A stretch of DNA of 64,000 bases from Verrucomicrobiales bacterium (GTDB lineage Bacteria > Verrucomicrobiota > Verrucomicrobiia > Verrucomicrobiales > DEV007), in the NCBI GenBank assembly GCA_029213195.1, contig JARGNI010000005.1, positions 153,263 through 217,262 on the forward strand. The letters run 5' to 3'. The notes beneath the pieces were generated by a model. That model did no database searches. It was not told where the DNA came from and was given only the letters and a program-made list of their open reading frames with translations. Made by a program: the position numbers and the translations under genes. Of this stretch, positions 54,082 to 63,271 are shown piece after piece; positions within the stretch are counted from its first letter, which is position 1, and every line of letters begins with the position of its first letter.

Positions 54082-56922
54082 TCAGGTGGTGGGGTCCGGG
54101 TCCGGGAAGGGGAAGGTTTCGAAGCAGCGGGAGTTGTTGTAGCGTGGGTCGTTGCCTTTGCCCATCCATCCGCAGGTGGCTAGCGACCACGCTTGATGAG
54201 TAGAAGACGAGAGAATTCCGAACAACGAAAATTCATCACTGAAAATGCAGACCACTTCGCTTTCAGGCACTACTGAAGCGGAAAGCGTCAAGAACGTCCG
54301 AAATTTCGCCGTCCTCGGGGTAGCGATGAAAGATTCCATGCTTCCAAGGCTTTTCCGCAGAAGAGGTCGGGGCTTACCAAACTTCCACCAGAGTTTTGCA
54401 TACGCAGCTCCATCTTTGGTGTGCGACTTTGCATCTCTCTCAGGTTTAACCTCCGTGAGAAGATGCTGGTATACACCTGGATATGATTCAGCCAAGCATT
54501 GTTCGTCAAATTCAAAGGCGTCAATTACCGCGAGTTTGCGTGACTTCTGAGTCAAATCTCGCGAGCCGACAAACTCCTTAATTACGACGCAATCAGGATC
54601 TGAATCGACTAAGTGGTGATCAGATGCCAATAGAAATCCTTTTCCATGCAATTTCATCCCCATGCTGCTCATACTAGCGTTCGCCTGGAGCTGGTTGATT
54701 TCTGAAAAATCTGCTCCAATCGACATCGTTGGAAGCAGGCAACCATGTGAAAACTGTATTGCGATTTCTTCTTTATCAGCATTTTCGCCGATAACGGCAC
54801 CAAGTTTACCACCAAGATTCCCCCTGCTTCCCACCGTCATCGCAATCCGCACCGCCGCCCCATCACTCGAATCCACCCACGGATGATCCGGAATCGCGAA
54901 CGCCAAGTGCATCGGCTTCTTCTCATCGCCGAGATGCTTCTCCAACACCCGCCGATTGAAAGTCTGGTGAATCGAGTTCGTCGTAATCAACCCGAACCGC
55001 TCAATCTTTTCCTCCCGAAGCAATCGCGCACATTTTTCCCACCAATACATCACGAAGTCCGCCGACTCGGGAACATCGCCTTTCCACGCCTTCCTCACTG
55101 CTTCGGTATACCCATCGCCCAGGAAATCACGCATTCGTGACGCGCCCACAAAAGGCGGATTCCCCACCACATAATCCGCCTCGGGCCAGTCGGGTCGTCG
55201 TGGATTTGTAAAATCATAGAGCACCTTCTTCGCCGTCTCATCGGGCACTTCCTTCCCGGTCACGGGATGCGGCTTGGTCGTCACGCCGTCCCAGATCTGG
55301 ACGACATTTCCCTCTTCGTCGCGACGCGGGATCTTTTCATCATACGCCAGCACCGCATCCTGGTGGAGGATGGTGTTCTGCTTGGGCAGGAGCGGGCGGT
55401 CATTCGTATCGGCCCGGCCCGTCGTCTTGAAATGCCACTGGAAGTAGCCGATCCAGAGCACGAGCTGGGCGATGGAGACGGCGGAGCGATTCAGCTCCAT
55501 CCCCCAGAACTGATCGGGACGCACCTTGAAGCTGTCCATCTCCAGGGTCCGGTCGCCTCCGATCCGTTCGAAGAAGTCGAGCACCTCGGCCTCGAGCTGT
55601 TTCATGTGCTCGAGGGTCACGTAGAGAAAGTTCCCCGAGCCACAGGCCGGATCGAGCACCCGCACCCGGCAAAGATCGTGATGGAAGGTCTCGACCTCCT
55701 CGCGCGCTTTCTTGCCCTTGTCCTGCTCCAGCAAGAGCACCGCCGCCGCCTTGACCGACTCCCACTGCGTCCGCAGCGGCTCGATGACCGTCGGTTCGAT
55801 GAGTCGCTCGACGTAGCTCCGCGGGGTGTAGTGCGCCCCGAGCTTGTGACGCTCTCGCGGATCGGGAGCCCGCTCCAACAAAGTCCCGAAGATCGCGGGA
55901 TCGACCTCGGTCCAGTCGGCGTGCGCCGCATCGCGCAACAACTCGACCTGTTCCCCGGTCAGGGGCAGGGCGCTGGCATTCTCGAAGAGACCGCCGTTGA
56001 AGTGGGAGATTTTCTGGAGCAACAGCGGCGAGTAGTCGGTGCCCTCGGCCATTTCCTTCCACAATCCCCCGACGAGGGTGGGAAAGCTGGCGGGATTCTC
56101 ATCGACCCGGTCGAGGAGCTGCTCAAATCCTTTCTCGGGCAGCAGTCCAATGTCCTCGGCGAACATGGTGAAGAGACAACGCTGCAAAAAGATCGCGACG
56201 GTCTCGGGATCGTGTTTCTCCGCCTCGAGTGACTTCGCGAGCCGGGCGAGACGATCGGCGATATCGCGGGTGACCTTGGCGATACGCTTCGCCGGATCGA
56301 GCGAAAGCGGATCGGTCCAGATCGTGCGGAGCCGCTCGCGGATCTCCGGCTTTCTCAGGTCCTCGAGGTAGATGCGGTGGTTCTTCGGATCGGGAAAGCG
56401 CTGATAGCGTCCCCCCGACTGGGTGAACTCCGCATAGAGCTCGAAGACATACCCGATATCGCAAACGATGAGAAACGGCGGTCTCCCCTCCCCGGCCGGG
56501 AGATCATGGATGTAGCCCTCCGCCTGCGCATGGGCCCGCGTCATCGTCTTGTCGTAGCCAGCCGTGCCCCGTTTGCCGTGTCCGGTAGCGGACTTGACAG
56601 GGTTGGATGAGGGACTCAACCCTGTTGAGTCCGCCTTCTCTGCCGCCTCGACCCCCTGTTTCGTTTCGAGGACAAAGCATCCCGTCTTGTAAAGGTCGAT
56701 GAAACGTGGGGCCGACGTCCCGTCGGCCTTCGTATGCGTGATCGCCCGGTCAAAGGTGTAGGCATTCTCCGACGCATCCGCCTGGGCCGGCTCGGGATGC
56801 GGCAGGTCGAGCAGATCGCAGAGTTCGGTCAGGAAGAGCTGGTAGTTCGCCCGCTCCCGACCGCCGGACGGTCCCCAACGATCGATAAAGGCGTCGATAT
56901 CGGAATCAGTCGTGTCGGGCAT
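54082..56922 (-). CDS. MmeI-like class I DNA methyltransferase (type II/IIG RM family), truncated by an in-frame TGA
   Basis: 946 residues before the TGA; 1191 with the continuing frame. N-terminal part (~1-180) resembles the MmeI N-terminal region, with [18 protein letters not shown] as a possible nuclease-like core. A helical spacer follows (~190-350), then the methyltransferase with motif [21 protein letters not shown] and motif [15 protein letters not shown], giving N6-adenine specificity. A target-recognition domain (~720-930) ends in [11 protein letters not shown]. The C-terminal domain is cut off by the TGA. A family 3 palindrome lies in frame at 56597-56632. The gene is flanked by REP doublets. 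No separate endonuclease gene is visible. Confidence 0.88.
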   Translation of the reverse strand: MPDTTDSDIDAFIDRWGPSGGRERANYQLFLTELCDLLDLPHPEPAQADASENAYTFDRAITHTKADGTSAPRFIDLYKTGCFVLETKQGVEAAEKADSTGLSPSSNPVKSATGHGKRGTAGYDKTMTRAHAQAEGYIHDLPAGEGRPPFLIVCDIGYVFELYAEFTQSGGRYQRFPDPKNHRIYLEDLRKPEIRERLRTIWTDPLSLDPAKRIAKVTRDIADRLARLAKSLEAEKHDPETVAIFLQRCLFTMFAEDIGLLPEKGFEQLLDRVDENPASFPTLVGGLWKEMAEGTDYSPLLLQKISHFNGGLFENASALPLTGEQVELLRDAAHADWTEVDPAIFGTLLERAPDPRERHKLGAHYTPRSYVERLIEPTVIEPLRTQWESVKAAAVLLLEQDKGKKAREEVETFHHDLCRVRVLDPACGSGNFLYVTLEHMKQLEAEVLDFFERIGGDRTLEMDSFKVRPDQFWGMELNRSAVSIAQLVLWIGYFQWHFKTTGRADTNDRPLLPKQNTILHQDAVLAYDEKIPRRDEEGNVVQIWDGVTTKPHPVTGKEVPDETAKKVLYDFTNPRRPDWPEADYVVGNPPFVGASRMRDFLGDGYTEAVRKAWKGDVPESADFVMYWWEKCARLLREEKIERFGLITTNSIHQTFNRRVLEKHLGDEKKPMHLAFAIPDHPWVDSSDGAAVRIAMTVGSRGNLGGKLGAVIGENADKEEIAIQFSHGCLLPTMSIGADFSEINQLQANASMSSMGMKLHGKGFLLASDHHLVDSDPDCVVIKEFVGSRDLTQKSRKLAVIDAFEFDEQCLAESYPGVYQHLLTEVKPERDAKSHTKDGAAYAKLWWKFGKPRPLLRKSLGSMESFIATPRTAKFRTFLTLSASVVPESEVVCIFSDEFSLFGILSSSTHQAWSLATCGWMGKGNDPRYNNSRCFETFPFPDPDPTT
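56597..56632. repeat. Dispersed palindromic repeat, family 3, copy 2 (inside the methyltransferase gene)
   Basis: ACAGGGTTG (56597-56605) pairs with CAACCCTGT (56617-56625), and GGACTCAAC (56612-56620) pairs with GTTGAGTCC (56624-56632), so two alternative hairpins exist. It is in frame and encodes part of the segment [14 protein letters not shown]. Confidence 0.78.
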
Positions 56923-57379
56923 AAAGATTCGGTAACGACGACGGGGACAAGTTTCAAGTTTCGTTTTCGGCGGAGCCGCAGCCCCGCTTGGAAAAGCGGG
57001 GATGGTGAACGCGTCTTTTGCTTTCGGGTGCCCGCATTTTCGCCGACGCCGATTTCCACGCTGTTCCCAGCGTGGCTACGGTCCTCACGGAATTTTTTTG
57101 CCTTCCAACTGAAAGCTTGCCCAAAACGCCTTCTGCGTTACCCTGCTTCGTTCAGGATATGGATCACACGTTCTCTCGTTCCATTTTGATTTTCTCGATT
57201 ACCAAGGGCAGCCGCCAAATTGGCTAGGCTGTCCGGCGATCGCGAATCGGTCTTTCTTTCCCCTGAGTAACAGAACCAGCCGAGTCGGGATCATCGCCCT
57301 GATTTCTCGCTTTTCTTTGTTTCCTCCCTGACTTGACCCTGTTGAACGTGCGACCCAACCCTGTTGACTCTCTCTTTCT
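56923..57379. other. Intergenic region with REP doublet R6/R7 and a family 3 repeat, no gene
   Basis: R6 is type B, CCCCGCTTggaaAAGCGGGG (56982-57001). R7 is type A, CCACGCTGttccCAGCGTGG (57056-57075), followed by CTACGG. Further on, 57335-57345 and 57357-57367 carry direct copies of the family 3 core (ACCCTGTTGA). The order B then A, 55-bp spacing between hairpins, repeats the doublets on the other side of the methyltransferase gene. Open frames here have no support. Confidence 0.85.
57331..57370. repeat. Dispersed repeat, family 3, copy 3
   Basis: Two direct copies of ACCCTGTTGA (57336-57345, 57358-57367) lie 22 bp apart, ending 12 bp before the citramalate synthase start. In the other copies the halves are inverted. 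Confidence 0.55.
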
Positions 57380-58951
57380 ATGAGCACCCATCCCGAAGTC
57401 CGATTGTATGACACCACCCTGCGTGACGGCACGCAAGGTGAAGGCGTGAATTTCAGCTCACTCGACAAGATTCGAATCGCCGAGGCACTGGACAACTTCG
57501 GGATGCACTATATCGAAGGTGGATGGCCGGGGTCCAATCCCAAGGATGTCTCCTTTTTCGAACGGGCCGCCGATCTCGACTGGAAGCATGCCAAGATCGC
57601 TGCGTTCGGGAGCACCCGGCGCAAGAACATCGGGGTCGAAGATGATCCGCAGGTCCAACTCCTACTCGATGCGCAGACTCCGGCGATCACCTTCTTTGGT
57701 AAAAGCTGGCGACTCCATGTCACCGAGATCCTGACGACGACGGAAGAGGAGAACCAGGCCATGATCCGCGACACGACCCGCTACCTCAAAGAAAACGGGC
57801 GCGAGGTCATCTACGATGCCGAGCATTTCTTCGATGGCTACAAGGACTGCCCGGAGCATGCTCTCGCCACCCTCGCCGCCGCTCGCGATGGGGGTGCCGA
57901 CTGGGTCGTGCTCTGCGATACCAACGGGGGAACGATGCCTCGTGAAGTGGCGGAGATCACCGAGGTGGTGATGAAAGAAATCGGGATCCCGGTCGGGATT
58001 CACACTCACGACGATACCGGTGTCGCAGTCGCCAATGCGCTCGCCTCGATCGAAGCCGGAGCCACCCAGGTGCAGGGAACGATCAACGGCTACGGAGAGC
58101 GAGTCGGAAACTGCAACCTCACCACGGTGATCCCCAACCTCCAGCTCAAAATGGACCGTCCCGTCGTCGGAGACATTTCGCAACTGACCTATCTCGCCCA
58201 CTTCGTCGACGACCTCGCCAATTGCGCACACAATATCCGCGCCCCCTATGTGGGGTCGACGGCCTTCGCCCACAAGGGCGGCATGCATGTCAATGCGGTC
58301 CAGAAGGTGGCGCACAGCTTCGAGCATGTCGAACCCAAGACGGTCGGCAACCGCCAGCGCATTCTCGTTTCCGAGTTGTCCGGACAGTCCAACGTGCTGA
58401 TGAAGGCCGAGGAACTCGGTTTGCCAGTGGAGAAAGGCAGCGATGCTGCCAAGGCCATCCTCCAGAATCTGAAGGAACTCGAGGAGCAGGGCTATGAGTT
58501 CGAAGCAGCCGAAGCTTCTTTCGAACTCCTCATCCGCCAGCATCTCGACACCTTCCAGCCTTTCTTCGATCTCAAGGAATACCACTGCACCTTCCGCCGC
58601 GATGGCGAGCGCAGCTACCAGCAGTGTTCCGCCACGGTGAAACTCGAAGTGAACGGCACCGAAGAATATCGGGTCGCTGAGGGAGATGGACCGGTCAATG
58701 CTCTCGATGCGGCCCTGCGGAAGGCGCTCCGCCCCCACTACCCGCACATCGACCAGATGGAACTCGAAGACTACAAGGTTCGTATCATCGACAGTCACAT
58801 GGGCACCGCGGCCAAGACGCGGGTTCTCATTCTCAGCAGCGACGGCAAGGAGAGCTGGGGAACCGTCGGCGTCAGCTACAATATCATTTCGGCAAGTTGG
58901 CGGGCTCTCGTCGATTCGGTCGAGTATTTCCTGACCAAGCATCCGGGGTAG
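57380..58951 (+). CDS. cimA: Citramalate synthase
   Basis: 523 residues. The TIM-barrel catalytic domain (~5-275) has the start RLYDTTLRDGTQGEGVNFSS with the catalytic Arg-Asp, and metal-binding IHTHDDTGVAVANAL, then GTINGYGERVGNCNL. The C-terminal regulatory LeuA dimer domain (~380-515) is complete (YKVRIIDSHMGTAAKTRVLI). The longer length and the YIEGGWPGSNPKD segment identify citramalate synthase rather than isopropylmalate or homocitrate synthase. It condenses acetyl-CoA with pyruvate for isoleucine synthesis without threonine deaminase. Monocistronic or with the next gene 25 bp downstream. Confidence 0.94.
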   Translation: MSTHPEVRLYDTTLRDGTQGEGVNFSSLDKIRIAEALDNFGMHYIEGGWPGSNPKDVSFFERAADLDWKHAKIAAFGSTRRKNIGVEDDPQVQLLLDAQTPAITFFGKSWRLHVTEILTTTEEENQAMIRDTTRYLKENGREVIYDAEHFFDGYKDCPEHALATLAAARDGGADWVVLCDTNGGTMPREVAEITEVVMKEIGIPVGIHTHDDTGVAVANALASIEAGATQVQGTINGYGERVGNCNLTTVIPNLQLKMDRPVVGDISQLTYLAHFVDDLANCAHNIRAPYVGSTAFAHKGGMHVNAVQKVAHSFEHVEPKTVGNRQRILVSELSGQSNVLMKAEELGLPVEKGSDAAKAILQNLKELEEQGYEFEAAEASFELLIRQHLDTFQPFFDLKEYHCTFRRDGERSYQQCSATVKLEVNGTEEYRVAEGDGPVNALDAALRKALRPHYPHIDQMELEDYKVRIIDSHMGTAAKTRVLILSSDGKESWGTVGVSYNIISASWRALVDSVEYFLTKHPG

Positions 58952-58976
58952 GCTTCTCCTCTTGCTCACTTCTTAT

Positions 58977-59705
58977 ATGAAAGTGGTCGTGGTTGGAGGA
59001 ACGGGGGCGACGGGCCGATTGCTGCTCAAGCAACTCCTGGACCGAGGAGCCCATGTGAAGGCATTTGTCCGAGCCGTGGATCGGGTTCCCGCAGAACTCC
59101 GGGAAGATCCAAATCTGGAACTGATCGTCGCGAATGTCCTCGATCTGGATGACGCGACGCTTGAGAGACAGGTCGAGGAGGTCGACGCGATCGCCTCCTG
59201 TCTCGGGCACACCTTGAGCTTTCGCGGGCTTTTCGGTCCTCCTAGACGTCTTGTCCGAGATTCCATGGCCCGGTTGGCCGAGACCGTCCGGAAGAATTCC
59301 CAGGGACGCGCTGTGAAATTCGTTCTCATGAACACGGCGGGAAATCACAACCCGGAAACGGACAAGCCGATCTCGCTTCCCCAACGGATCGTCCTCGGTC
59401 TCCTGCGTTTCCTGGTTCCGCCCCATGCGGACAATGAGGAAGCGGCCGACTTTCTTCTTCACACCATCGGCACGCATGATCCAGCCATCGAATGGGTCGT
59501 GGTCCGGCCGGATGGACTCTTTGACGAAGAAGAGGCCGCAGACGTCGTCATCGAGCCCTCCCCCACTCGCAGCGCCATCTTCGACTCCGGAAAGACAAGC
59601 CGAATCCAGGTCGCTCACTTCATGGCCGAACTGATCACCGATCCGGAGACCTGGGATACGTGGAAGGGAACAATGCCGGTGATCTATCACCACGATTTTT
59701 CGTAG
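58977..59705 (+). CDS. NAD(P)-binding SDR/NmrA-like protein
   Basis: About 242 residues from the ATG at 58977; an earlier start at 58962 adds five residues. The N-terminal Rossmann motif VVVGGTGATGRLLLKQLLDRG is that of atypical SDRs (NAD(P)H-binding, NmrA/YwnB type). The classical catalytic Tyr-x-x-x-Lys is not evident. Cytosolic; probably a reductase or redox-sensing protein. The substrate is not predictable. Confidence 0.85.
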   Translation: MKVVVVGGTGATGRLLLKQLLDRGAHVKAFVRAVDRVPAELREDPNLELIVANVLDLDDATLERQVEEVDAIASCLGHTLSFRGLFGPPRRLVRDSMARLAETVRKNSQGRAVKFVLMNTAGNHNPETDKPISLPQRIVLGLLRFLVPPHADNEEAADFLLHTIGTHDPAIEWVVVRPDGLFDEEEAADVVIEPSPTRSAIFDSGKTSRIQVAHFMAELITDPETWDTWKGTMPVIYHHDFS

Positions 59706-59771
59706 GCCGACGCGAAGAAGTCATCGCTTTTCCTTTCCTCCCCAAACGGGGTATGGCACAAGAAGCGCACC

Positions 59772-61166
59772 ATGACGCTTCGAGTTCTCTGCGCACTTCT
59801 TCTGCTTCTTCCGCTCCCGTTCATTGGTGCCGAAGAAGGTTCACGACCCAACATTCTCCTGATCTTTACGGATGACCAGGGCATGCACGATGTCGGATGC
59901 TACGGGTCGGAGATCCCGACCCCCAACATCGACCGAATCGCGGAAGAAGGGGCCAAGTTTACCCAGTTCTACTCGGCTTCCTCGATCTGCACGCCTTCGC
60001 GTTTTGGCCTCCTGACAGGGCGAAACCCGATCCGGTCTCAGCACCAATTGCTCAGCGCCCTCATGTTCATGGCGGAAGAGCACAAGGCTACCGGTATTCA
60101 GCGGGGAGAGACGACGATTGCCTCGGTGCTGCGGGACCGAGGCGGCTACGACACTTCCCTGATCGGAAAGTGGCATCTTGGCCATGGAAATGACGCCCTG
60201 CTCCCCCTCGCCCACGGGTTCGATCATTTCATCGGCCATACGGGTGGCTGTATCGATTTCTTCACGATGACCTACGGGATCATTCCGGACTGGTATCACG
60301 GCTCCGAGCACGTCAGCGAAAACGGCTACGCGACCGAACTGATCACCGAAGAAGCGGTCGACTATCTTCGAAAAAGCAAAGACACGGATGCCCCTTTCTT
60401 TCTCTACCTCGCCTACAACGCGCCTCACTTCGGCAAGGGCTACTCCCCCTCCGAGGGCAAGCCCGTAAACCTGATGCAACCCCAGGCGGCCGAGCTGAAA
60501 CGAGTCGCCGAGATTCCGGACAAGATCCGTCGTGAGTTTGCCGCTATGACCCTGAGCCTCGACGACGGGGTGGGAGTCATCCTCGACGAATTGGATGTCT
60601 TGGGGCTTTCCGAAGATACGCTCGTTATTTTTCTCACCGACCATGGAGGGGACCCGACCTATGGGGGTGCCAACGAGCCCTTCCGCGGCCAGAAAGCGAC
60701 GCTCTTCGAGGGTGGGATCCGCGTCCCCTGCCTGATGCGTTGGCCCGAACACATCGAGGCCGGGAGAGTGATCAAGACTCCTGCGATCTCTCTCGACCTT
60801 TTCCCCACCTTTGCCCATCTCGCCGGGATCGACCTTGCCGAAGAGCCTGCTGAATCCGAGTCACCTCTCAATACCGAGTTACTCGACGGCCTCGACCTGA
60901 CCTCCCTGCTGACAGGGAAGGCAGAGCCGTCCGAAAATCGAGAATTCATCTGGATGACGGGAAAACACGCCGAACTCTCCCGCGAACCCTGGCTTGCCTT
61001 GCGCCAAGGTCCCTACAAATATCTCCGCAGTCCCGTCGAGGGAGAATTTCTTTTTCACATCGGAGAGGACCCGCACGAGAAGAAGGATCGAAAAGTCGAA
61101 GAGCCCGAGGTCTTTTCGAAACTCAAGGCCCGCGCTCAGGCGCGAGTCGAAGAGATGCAGCCGTAG
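59772..61166 (+). CDS. Secreted sulfatase
   Basis: 464 residues. Signal peptide 1-20. NILLIFTDDQGMHDVGCYG binds the metal, and C73-T-P-S-R77 is the canonical formylglycine site. GKWHLGHG and FLTDHGGDPTYGG complete the active site, with H in the GKWH position unlike the sulfatase at 30040. It resembles N-acetylgalactosamine/arylsulfatase A types. The HTGGCIDFFTMTYG stretch could be a substrate loop. Stands alone between an SDR gene and a convergent peptidase gene. Confidence 0.93.
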   Translation: MTLRVLCALLLLLPLPFIGAEEGSRPNILLIFTDDQGMHDVGCYGSEIPTPNIDRIAEEGAKFTQFYSASSICTPSRFGLLTGRNPIRSQHQLLSALMFMAEEHKATGIQRGETTIASVLRDRGGYDTSLIGKWHLGHGNDALLPLAHGFDHFIGHTGGCIDFFTMTYGIIPDWYHGSEHVSENGYATELITEEAVDYLRKSKDTDAPFFLYLAYNAPHFGKGYSPSEGKPVNLMQPQAAELKRVAEIPDKIRREFAAMTLSLDDGVGVILDELDVLGLSEDTLVIFLTDHGGDPTYGGANEPFRGQKATLFEGGIRVPCLMRWPEHIEAGRVIKTPAISLDLFPTFAHLAGIDLAEEPAESESPLNTELLDGLDLTSLLTGKAEPSENREFIWMTGKHAELSREPWLALRQGPYKYLRSPVEGEFLFHIGEDPHEKKDRKVEEPEVFSKLKARAQARVEEMQP

Positions 61167-61191
61167 CTCCCTGAGCGTGTATCCTGGGAGC
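61166..61191. terminator. Weak hairpin between convergent genes
   Basis: GCTCCC (61166-61171) pairs with GGGAGC (61186-61191) across a 14-nt loop between the convergent sulfatase and M23 genes. No T-run follows, so a termination role is only suggested by position. Confidence 0.3.
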
Positions 61192-61201
61192 CGCCGGCGA
61201 A

Positions 61202-62041
61202 TCAGTCCTTGCCAAAAAGCTTCTCGAAGAGGGATTTGGTCTTTTCGGGAGTGACCTCTTCTGGAGAAGTTTCCTCCTCGATGATCTCCTGCATCTCCTC
61301 GGGAACGGAAGGACGAACTGTGGTCGGTTCATCCGCTTTTGGAACATCGATCGCCGAAGTGAAGACCTTGTTCGGATTGCTCTTGAGGAAGGTATTGATG
61401 GGAACTCTCACGAGCCGATCCTCGAGTCGGAGGCGACGGCGGGTCCTGAGAAAAGTCCGCGGACTGTGGTAGGTCGTGTAGGTCTTGGGGTAAAGGTCCC
61501 GCCTCATCCCTACCCGAAGGTCCTTTCGAATCTCGAAGTGGAGGTGAGCGGCATACATACGATAGGGGCCCCTGCCGATCGTCCCGACATACTGCCCCCG
61601 TGTCACCTGTTGCCCTACCTTGACCGAGCGAACCTTGAGGTGCCCGTAGAGAGAGTCCACGAAATTGATCTGCCCGTTGTTCTCACGGTAGGCGTGTCGA
61701 ATGATGACGACATTCCCCCAACCTCTACGGTAGTCCTCTGAGAAAACCACGACCCCGTGAGCGATCGAGTAGACCGGGTCCCCTTCGTCGGTGTTCCCTC
61801 CCCCGTTCCCGTTCCAGTCCTCTCCGAGGTGACCATATGGGGAAAAGCCTCGATAGACATAATATCCAGCGGCGTCTGGCTTCCCCACAGGCATGTCGAA
61901 GCCGTCGGCGAGTCGCGCCGAGGTAAAAGCTTGAGAGCGCGCCACTCCAGGCATCGACAGCAAAAGGACGATGAAGAGAAAGCAAAAGCACGAAACAATC
62001 CGTGAAGAATGCCACGCTCTGGGGGTCAAGAGGTTCGCCAT
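61202..62041 (-). CDS. M23 family metallopeptidase-like protein
   Basis: 279 residues. A hydrophobic N-terminal signal (~15-36). The LytM-type M23 domain contains the zinc motif HLGED (HxGxD) and HLHFE (HxH), so it is probably an active zinc peptidase acting on peptidoglycan crosslinks. The C-terminal ~80 residues are acidic and disordered and end with SLFEKLFGKD. Next to UppP, 53 bp away on the same strand, in keeping with a role in the cell wall. Confidence 0.88.
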   Translation of the reverse strand: MANLLTPRAWHSSRIVSCFCFLFIVLLLSMPGVARSQAFTSARLADGFDMPVGKPDAAGYYVYRGFSPYGHLGEDWNGNGGGNTDEGDPVYSIAHGVVVFSEDYRRGWGNVVIIRHAYRENNGQINFVDSLYGHLKVRSVKVGQQVTRGQYVGTIGRGPYRMYAAHLHFEIRKDLRVGMRRDLYPKTYTTYHSPRTFLRTRRRLRLEDRLVRVPINTFLKSNPNKVFTSAIDVPKADEPTTVRPSVPEEMQEIIEEETSPEEVTPEKTKSLFEKLFGKD

Positions 62042-62094
62042 GGGCGGAAAAACGATCTACACAAATTAGACAGAACGAATCAAGAGCACAAAGA

Positions 62095-62907
62095 TTAGGC
62101 ACCGACACTCCGAAAATAGAAAAAAGCGACAGTCCCGGCGATGAGGCAATAGATTCCAAAATACTCAAATTTCCCACGACGAATCGCAGCGAGAACCGTG
62201 AAGATCGCAATCAGACCGGAAAGAAAGGCGATTGCAGCACCCGCAAAGTAAGGCCCGAGCAACGACGCATCGAGAGACTCGAGCTTGCGGGCCTCAAGCA
62301 AGGTGGCTGCCGCAATCGCCGGAATAGCCATGAGGAAGGAAAACTCTGCCGCAGCACCGGATTTGGCACCAGCCAGCATTCCTGACACGATGGTGGATCC
62401 CGATCGCGAAATCCCGGGAAGAATCGCGAAAGCCTGTCCCACCCCCATCGCGAGCGCAGCTTTCCAACCGATCTCGGTGCCTTCCCGCTCTTTCGTCATT
62501 TTTCGAATGACACGGGGAAGAAAGAGAATCAGACCAGTAATGATGAGAAAGATTCCCACCATCGCTGGACGATCGTAGGCCCCCTCGAACAAATCCTTGA
62601 GTGGAGAAAACCCGACAAATGCAGCCGGAACGCTGGCAAGGGCGAGAAAGCCAATCATCCGTCGGTCCTTGGCATACTCCTCTTTGAAGGGAGGCAGGAT
62701 AGAGAGACACATCCGCCACAAGGGCTTCCAGAAGTAAATGACGACGGAGAGGAGAGTGCCAAAGTGAACGAGGATCTCGAAAGTAACCCCCTTGTCTTTC
62801 ACTCCAAGGAATTCCTGCGTCAACACCAAGTGTCCAGAGGAAGAAACAGGAAGAAACTCGGTCAGCCCCTGGACGAGTCCCAGGATGATCGCTTCAAGAA
62901 AACTCAT
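62095..62907 (-). CDS. uppP: Undecaprenyl-diphosphatase UppP (BacA)
   Basis: 270 residues, eight membrane helices. The catalytic segments GLTEFLPVSSSGHLVL and LPGISRSGSTI are complete. It recycles the undecaprenyl pyrophosphate carrier for peptidoglycan and O-antigen synthesis and can give bacitracin resistance. First gene of a probable two-gene unit with the M23 gene. Confidence 0.95.
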   Translation of the reverse strand: MSFLEAIILGLVQGLTEFLPVSSSGHLVLTQEFLGVKDKGVTFEILVHFGTLLSVVIYFWKPLWRMCLSILPPFKEEYAKDRRMIGFLALASVPAAFVGFSPLKDLFEGAYDRPAMVGIFLIITGLILFLPRVIRKMTKEREGTEIGWKAALAMGVGQAFAILPGISRSGSTIVSGMLAGAKSGAAAEFSFLMAIPAIAAATLLEARKLESLDASLLGPYFAGAAIAFLSGLIAIFTVLAAIRRGKFEYFGIYCLIAGTVAFFYFRSVGA

Positions 62908-63271
62908 GACGCTTTATAGTCGGAAAACTCGAATAATCCAGTGCTATTGCAGCCACCAACTCTCGTTTTGACTTTCCTTTCGTTTTCTGAATAATTCCTC
63001 TTCGTTACAGTCAGGCAAAAAGCTATGAAAACACCGTGGCTTTTCATCTGACTGCAGCAATTGATGAGGACTCTCAGGTCGCAACCTCTCATAAGAGCCT
63101 CTCAAAATTGAAACTATTTCTCATTTATCTCTTGTCTTTATACTAAAAGTGGCCACAATGACCTTAAACGGGCCATTATTTACAGAAATTGTGGTTTTTC
63201 ATTCTCTCCTCTGGGAGAGGTCCTATTGAGAAAACACTGGAACCGTACCACAAAATTACCCCACTCGATCC
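62908..63271. other. AT-rich intergenic region with likely promoters, no gene
   Basis: About 360 bp between divergent genes. It is clearly richer in A and T than its surroundings. TATACT at 63139-63144 could be a -10 box for the downstream gene but has no good -35 partner. A short minus-strand frame of 62 codons (62904-63092) overlaps the uppP start and is not supported. The part at about 63010-63050 could form a hairpin (ACAGTCAG with CTGACTG). Confidence 0.5.

Noticed and set aside
53096..54190. A 364-codon minus-strand open frame in another frame than the methyltransferase
   Set aside because: Arg/Pro/Ser-rich translation typical of a wrong frame. The frame of the methyltransferase C-terminus explains this region, and the 3' part runs through REP repeats.
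54082..56922. BREX PglX or DISARM methyltransferase as part of a defence island
   Set aside because: No BrxA/B/C/L/Z, DrmA/B/C or other defence genes lie around it; the domain order and NPPF context fit the MmeI-like family better.
62904..63092. A 62-codon minus-strand frame upstream of uppP
   Set aside because: It overlaps the uppP start, lies in AT-rich promoter-like DNA and shows no protein features.
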